Shown here: positions 59,751-64,000 of the stretch, in pieces
How the letters are laid out: the number at the start of each line of letters is the position of its first letter
Position numbering within the stretch: position 1 is the stretch's first letter
NCBI GenBank assembly: GCA_905250025.1
Contig: CAJNOJ010000023.1
Location: forward strand, 124,001-188,000
Direction of reading: 5' to 3'
DNA length: 64,000 nucleotides
DNA from: Adineta ricciae
Lineage: Eukaryota; Rotifera; Eurotatoria; Adinetida; Adinetidae
Made by a program: the position numbers and the translations under genes
Notes under the pieces: generated by a model
What the model was told of the DNA's origin: nothing
Seen by the model: only the letters and a program-made list of their open reading frames with translations
Database searches by the model: none

Positions 59751-61197
59751 ATGTTCAGTTTTGGGATTTTACTCATTCTTTTGCCATGTATAGCGATGGG
59801 AAAACACTTACAGGTCTTTCCTACCAAACTCTTTATACCTAAACCAATTCGTATATTTGTCGCTGATCTTCCAGCTCCGTATCATACAGATTCCATCCAA
59901 AAGCCACCAATTGTCGTTTCGATACCTGAAAATGCCACATTCTATCTTCCGGATTCCAAATTTCGTGTATCTGTCTATTGCGACCATATGGAATCTCCAC
60001 GGAAAATGATCTATACACCAAAAGGTGATATACTCGTCACAGAGATGCGTGGTAATCAAATATTAATTCTTACTCACAATGGCACTCGAAAATCAGTCTT
60101 CGCTGATCAGTCAAATGGCATTTCACAAGCATTCGGCATGATTTTCGTGAAAGTATACGCACGGCGTTTGCTTACATGACACGAACTGATCTTTTGCTTC
60201 TTTGTCTTAAGGGTTGGTTTTATGTTGCTAATGCAGGTAGTCTTCGTCGATATCCATACAGATTCAACGATAAACGATTGTATGGAACTGGAGAGATTTT
60301 AATGACATATGAAAGTTCATACCATTGGACTCGCAATTTAATCGTTTCACCAAATCAAGATCATTTATATATTACAATTGGTTCGGGTAGTAATGTCGAT
60401 ATTGAATATCCGCCTCGAGCATCAATACAAATAACAAACTTAGATGGATCCGATAATCAAACACTTGCATGGGGTTTACGTAATCCTGTTGGTATTGATT
60501 TTCATCCAAAGACAGCCGATTTATATGTAACTGTTCAAGAACGTGACCATCTCGGTGATGATCTTGTCCCGGATTATTTTACTCGAGTACAAAAAGATGA
60601 TTTTTACGGATGGCCATTCGGTACAGTGCTGCGAGCTGTTTGCCAGCCGTTTGATGACTTTCTTTTCTTCTAGCGTATTTATCTTCAAAAAATATCGATC
60701 CACATCGCCGATTTTTAAACGGTTCAAGTGAACGGCCAGATTTAGTCGCTCGTACACGTACACCCGATGTTCTTTTTCAAGCTCACTCATCCGTACTTGA
60801 TATGAAATTCTACCGTGGGAAACAGTTCCCAAAATACTATCAAAATGGTGCATTTGCTGCTTTTCATGGCTCGTGGAATCGAGATATAGGTGTTGGATTC
60901 AACCTAGTTTTTATTCCATTCGGAAACGATAATCGTCCAAAAGGACACTATGAAGAATTTCTCCGAGGTTTTATGGTTGATTCCAAAGGTCCAAAAACAT
61001 TCGGCAGACCAGTTGGCTTGTTGGAAATGCAAGATGGAAGTTTGTTATTTAGCGAAGACGGACATGGTCGTCTATATCGGATTGAATATTTGAAAGACGA
61101 AACAAAGTTTTTGGCAATGACATCCAATGGAGCAACAAGCTTGTTTATCAATAAGATTTTATTATTAGTTTTACTTTTATGGAAATTGTTTTTCTAA
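59751..61197 (+). CDS. Secreted glucose/sorbosone dehydrogenase-like beta-propeller
   Basis: Three exons (59751-60152, 60212-60620, 60674-61197) give 444 residues. A signal peptide (FGILLILLPCIAMG) is followed by a six-bladed propeller of the PQQ-dependent glucose/L-sorbosone dehydrogenase family: SPRKMIYTPKGDILVTEMRG, RNLIVSPNQDHLYITIGSGS, TLAWGLRNPVGIDFHPKTAD, FAAFHGSWNR and GRPVGLLEMQDGSLLFSEDG with HGRLYRI. LRNPxGxxxHP and the final blade SLLFSEDGHGRLYRI are typical of the family. A C-terminal hydrophobic tail (FINKILLLVLLLWKLFF) would serve as a GPI signal or membrane anchor. Substrate and PQQ use are not shown; the closest relatives I recall are bacterial and fungal proteins, so horizontal origin is a fair guess. 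Confidence 0.85.
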
Positions 61198-61460
61198 GAT
61201 GAATGTGGGGTGACGACTACAACATAGCCTTGATGAATGAATAATGTTTTCTTCATTTACAAGTCAGAATCATGTCTGACCTTGAATTGTCACAACATAG
61301 ATGAGAATGAAAACGATCTCAATAATGTCAATTCATGGCATCAATTAGTTCGATGTGTGCATATATATATATACACATATCTCAATATTTGAATAGTACA
61401 GGGTGATGACGGAATCATCACATCTATCGATTGAGTAAGTCNCACCACGTATTATTACAG
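61198..61460. other. Short gap with an ambiguous base
   Basis: Contains a TA run (tatatatatata near 61362) and a single n at 61442. The n lies in what would be a 26-bp intron (donor gtaagtcn, acceptor attattacag), shorter than any other intron here, so the local sequence may be wrong or incomplete. Confidence 0.5.
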
Positions 61461-62508
61461 CAAAACTATCAAGTAATGATCTATCAAAAGATCAAGATGA
61501 AGGTTGGCTCAGTTGTGAAGAATTAGAAACAATTGAAAAACGTTTTAATGATTTGCTACAAGAGCCCAAACAGAAAAAGTCAATTCTTATCAATAAAATC
61601 CAACAGTGTCAAGATCAACGAGCCAAAAGTTGTGATCGATTGGCTATCAGTGATGAAAATTCCAATAGACCATTAATGTGCAGTAAGTTAAAACACTTTG
61701 TCTTGAGAAGAAAATTCGAGCATGCAACTTTTCAGCTCCTCGACAATCGTCTAGGAATAAAACAGAAGATGAGGCGTCACAGAAATGCTCACTAATCTAT
61801 GATAATAATACTACTCGTCCTCGTCCACAAACTCCACGCCAAATTCATTCTTCGTCATCAACACGAACAGTTCTAACGGCAAATGATATTTTAAAAGTCG
61901 AATCATCCTATCGTAGCATTGGCACTCAAGTATTCGCATGCCATTGTCTATGTGATCTTTTTATAACGACAGCCGATCGATTAGCAAAACTCGAAGATTG
62001 GATTCGTTTTCAACATGGTCTACCGGTATGGCTACTCAACTCAGGTACTGACCTCAAACGAACGTCACGCTTTTCATTAATCATTGCTGAACACGGTTCG
62101 GGTTTTCCGATTTGGGAAGATACTATCAATGGCTTTAGTGATGTTAAACAAGCTCGCGCCCAGCATATCACGTTTCGTTTATCGGATCAGAAGACACTTG
62201 CTGTACTTCGCTTTCATGACTTAACAGCATCCAAAGATTTCTATTCGTATTATAAATCAATTCGATGTGACACTCGTTATGAACATCTCTTTTCAACGGA
62301 AGCCTTGAATAAACATCATCGTAGTTCGTCATGTGGCTCTCTCCTACGCAAGCGTCGAAAGAATCACAAGTCAATTAACAAATCTTCCATTTCGAATCCA
62401 TGTCAATTTCAACACATAACCTGTTTACAAGTCAAAGATCGTGTTCGTTTAATAACACTTGATCAATGTTTGATACCATGTCACAATTATTCGAATGAAC
62501 AGATCTAA
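61461..62508 (+). CDS. Protein of unknown function, 5' end unresolved
   Basis: Two exons are clear (61461-61682 and 61736-62508), about 331 residues, joined by a 53-bp GT-AG intron. The second exon contains no start codon over most of its length and so is invisible to ORF finding. The frame opens KLSSNDLSKDQDEGWLSCEE, continues with Lys/Gln-rich coil, then a compact domain: SIGTQVFACHCLCDLFITTA, RLAKLEDWIRFQHGLPVWLL, FSLIIAEHGSGFPIWEDTIN, HITFRLSDQKTLAVLRFHDL and ASKDFYSYYKSI. The mix of short strands ending in a helix might be a PH/WH1-like fold; that is inference. The tail is basic (LLRKRRKNHKS). The first exon should lie left of 61461 beside the ambiguous base. Confidence 0.65.
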
Positions 62509-63903
62509 AGAGAGAACAATAAACATAAAGAAAGAACAGAAATCAAACGGACTCAAAAAGTAAAAGAGACAGATGATAAGAACATTTTATTGGTTAATTT
62601 TATTGTTGTTTTCTTTCTTTGATCATATAAATATGGACAGTATGAAGTGGAAAGATAAGTAGTTGATTGAACTTAGAACAATAATAAAAGCGAAACGAAA
62701 CGAAAGTTTAGAGATTAACTATGCACGATAGTTGTCTTAGTAGAGAGACCTTGTATGTACGATATTGATTGATTGGGAGTACGGATTCAGTGTGGAGGAA
62801 GGCGAAACCTGTTGTATCGTGTTCGACAAGTTTTAAACAAAAGATAAAATTAAAAAACGCTTTCTCCTTTTTCTTGTAATCATGGTCACAAGGATATTAT
62901 GTAATGATGTTTCCTTCAAAGTATTGATTATTATCGAGCATATCCTTTTGTATGCATATCTGCTGACAAAAGGATAGACAGCAGTTATCAAGGCATTTTC
63001 TTTCTGTTGAATAAGTACTACGTGAGATGTAAAGATGAACATCAACGATAGCGTCTGTTGATTAACTTGAAAGGTTTAGATTCTGATAATGATTTATTGC
63101 ATAAAATAAAACCGACTTATATTTGCTTGCCTGTATCTCTTGATCAATTCTTCGAGAGTATAATGTAAAGCTGATCTGAACTACCGACGGTTCAAGTTCT
63201 CATTTATAGAAAAAAGATTCATATTATTCGTAGTCACTTTGTCGAGAGAACGGCATTCGTATTTAGGACACATCAATGGAACAGAAACACATTTATTTTG
63301 ACTCATTGGTGTCATGCGCCAGATGTCCGACACATAAAATAAGATGTCTAACGCGATAATTAGAGGAGGAGATGATCTCAAAGAAGCGGCTAACACCTTT
63401 GCCTTCTTAGAGTAGCTACTGGAGTATGAACATAAACACTCGCACGTTATGAATTTCACGTGTCTACACATTTGATAAGTATAATATTGATGATCACTTA
63501 GCAAAATTCTTATGATATGATCGATTAGAAGTATTCGATTCTTTCCTTTCAACTCATTTTTGATAATGTATCAATATGCATGTGAGGGAAAATACCCAAT
63601 TTGTTTTCTCGCCTTCTTCACTTTTATTTTCTTCTTTGCCACGCTTAATGATAATTCATTCTTTCTTTTCTTCTACAACTATATATGTATATATCTAAGC
63701 TGGAATTTATACCCAAAAAGTCGTGAAGAATATTTTTCATTCGCTATTTCACGACGTGACTTTCACTTTTGTTTTTCTCTTCTCTTCAGAATAGATCATT
63801 TGCTTATTATACATCAGTCGGCGACACATTGATTATACGGACAGGAAAACACTAGTTTTTGAATTTACACAAGTAAAAATCTCATTTTATCATATTGAGC
63901 AAC
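62509..63903. other. Gene-poor intergenic region
   Basis: About 1.4 kb between two rightward genes. Frames at 63181-63552 (-) and 63560-63832 (+) are open but show no domain, no splice context and AT-driven composition (runs of Phe, Ile, Tyr, Leu). I see no RNA gene, transposon or repeat here. Confidence 0.4.
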
Positions 63904-64000
63904 ATGTCGGCGTGGGGAAAGAGACAAGGTAAACTAAACTTGTACCGTTGCCATTTCTAAATTTTCCATCGAATAGCTCGGGTTGACACTAAACCAATCG
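63904..64000 (+). CDS. First exons of a gene running off the window
   Basis: Exon 1 is 63904-63928 (ATG TCG GCG TGG GGA AAG: MSAWGKRQ), then a 48-bp GT-AG intron, then exon 2 from 63977 in phase (ARVDTKPI). Tiny first exons of this kind are common in this genome. The product cannot be named from 16 residues. Confidence 0.45.

Noticed and set aside
63181-63552. 123-codon minus-strand frame as a gene
   Set aside because: No recognisable motif, no flanking splice sites, and low-complexity composition; listed as intergenic.

Overview
This is animal nuclear DNA, most likely from a bdelloid rotifer. The reasons are: (1) protein genes broken by many very short GT-AG introns (mostly 45-60 bp) in AT-rich, gene-dense sequence; (2) clear metazoan orthologues (Golgin-45/BLZF1, CCDC93, FBXO22, USP40, SMC6, CNOT9, GCSH, ATP synthase subunit c, a TALE homeobox gene, a LITAF-domain protein); (3) among them, genes of bacterial or fungal character: two tandem MscL mechanosensitive channels, a secreted GIN-domain (DUF2807) protein, a glucose/sorbosone dehydrogenase-like protein, a possible ATP-grasp protein, and a broken piece of a fungal-type MFS permease. 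Horizontal transfer and spliced-leader trans-splicing are known in bdelloids. Several start codons here lie directly behind a splice acceptor, as trans-splicing predicts. I could run no searches, so orthology calls rest on recognised motifs and reading-frame consistency. For most genes I placed exon boundaries by hand and checked that the reading phase stays open.

Layout. 0.2-10 kb: TALE homeobox gene (-), small unknown gene (+), FBXO22-like (+) followed 118 bp later by BLZF1 (+), NFIL3-like bZIP (-) head-to-head with CCDC93 (+). 9.8-11.2 kb: two tandem single-exon membrane protein paralogues (-). 11.8-20.1 kb: one 13-exon gene (+) for a 1,401-residue disordered protein with AKAP2/MISP-like helical repeats and unusually long introns. 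20.9-25.3 kb: GIN-domain secreted protein (+), coiled-coil basic protein (-), then a gene-poor stretch with the MFS fragment. 25.3-35.7 kb: SMC6, GCSH and USP40 on one strand, GCSH-USP40 looking like an operon, then a LITAF protein (-). 35.9-36.5 kb: four tRNA-Glu(UUC) genes (-), two on a recent 166-bp duplication. 36.6-47.8 kb: DxxxD-type cation diffusion facilitator, ATP-grasp-like protein, and a huge coiled-coil gene, all (-). 48.7-53.3 kb: Ly6-like secreted protein (-), two MscL genes (+), unknown helical protein (+). 53.6-59.2 kb: CNOT9, EF-hand protein, unknown membrane protein, ATP synthase c, all (-). 59.7-64 kb: dehydrogenase-like gene (+), a conserved-looking gene with unresolved start (+), and the first exons of a gene running off the edge.

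Most genes are housekeeping and do not form a pathway. The most unusual content is the MscL pair: a bacterial osmotic safety valve that has gained an intron at the same codon position and phase in both copies, and so was duplicated after becoming a eukaryotic gene. I saw no LTR element, Polinton, LINE, intact DNA transposon or CRISPR array.
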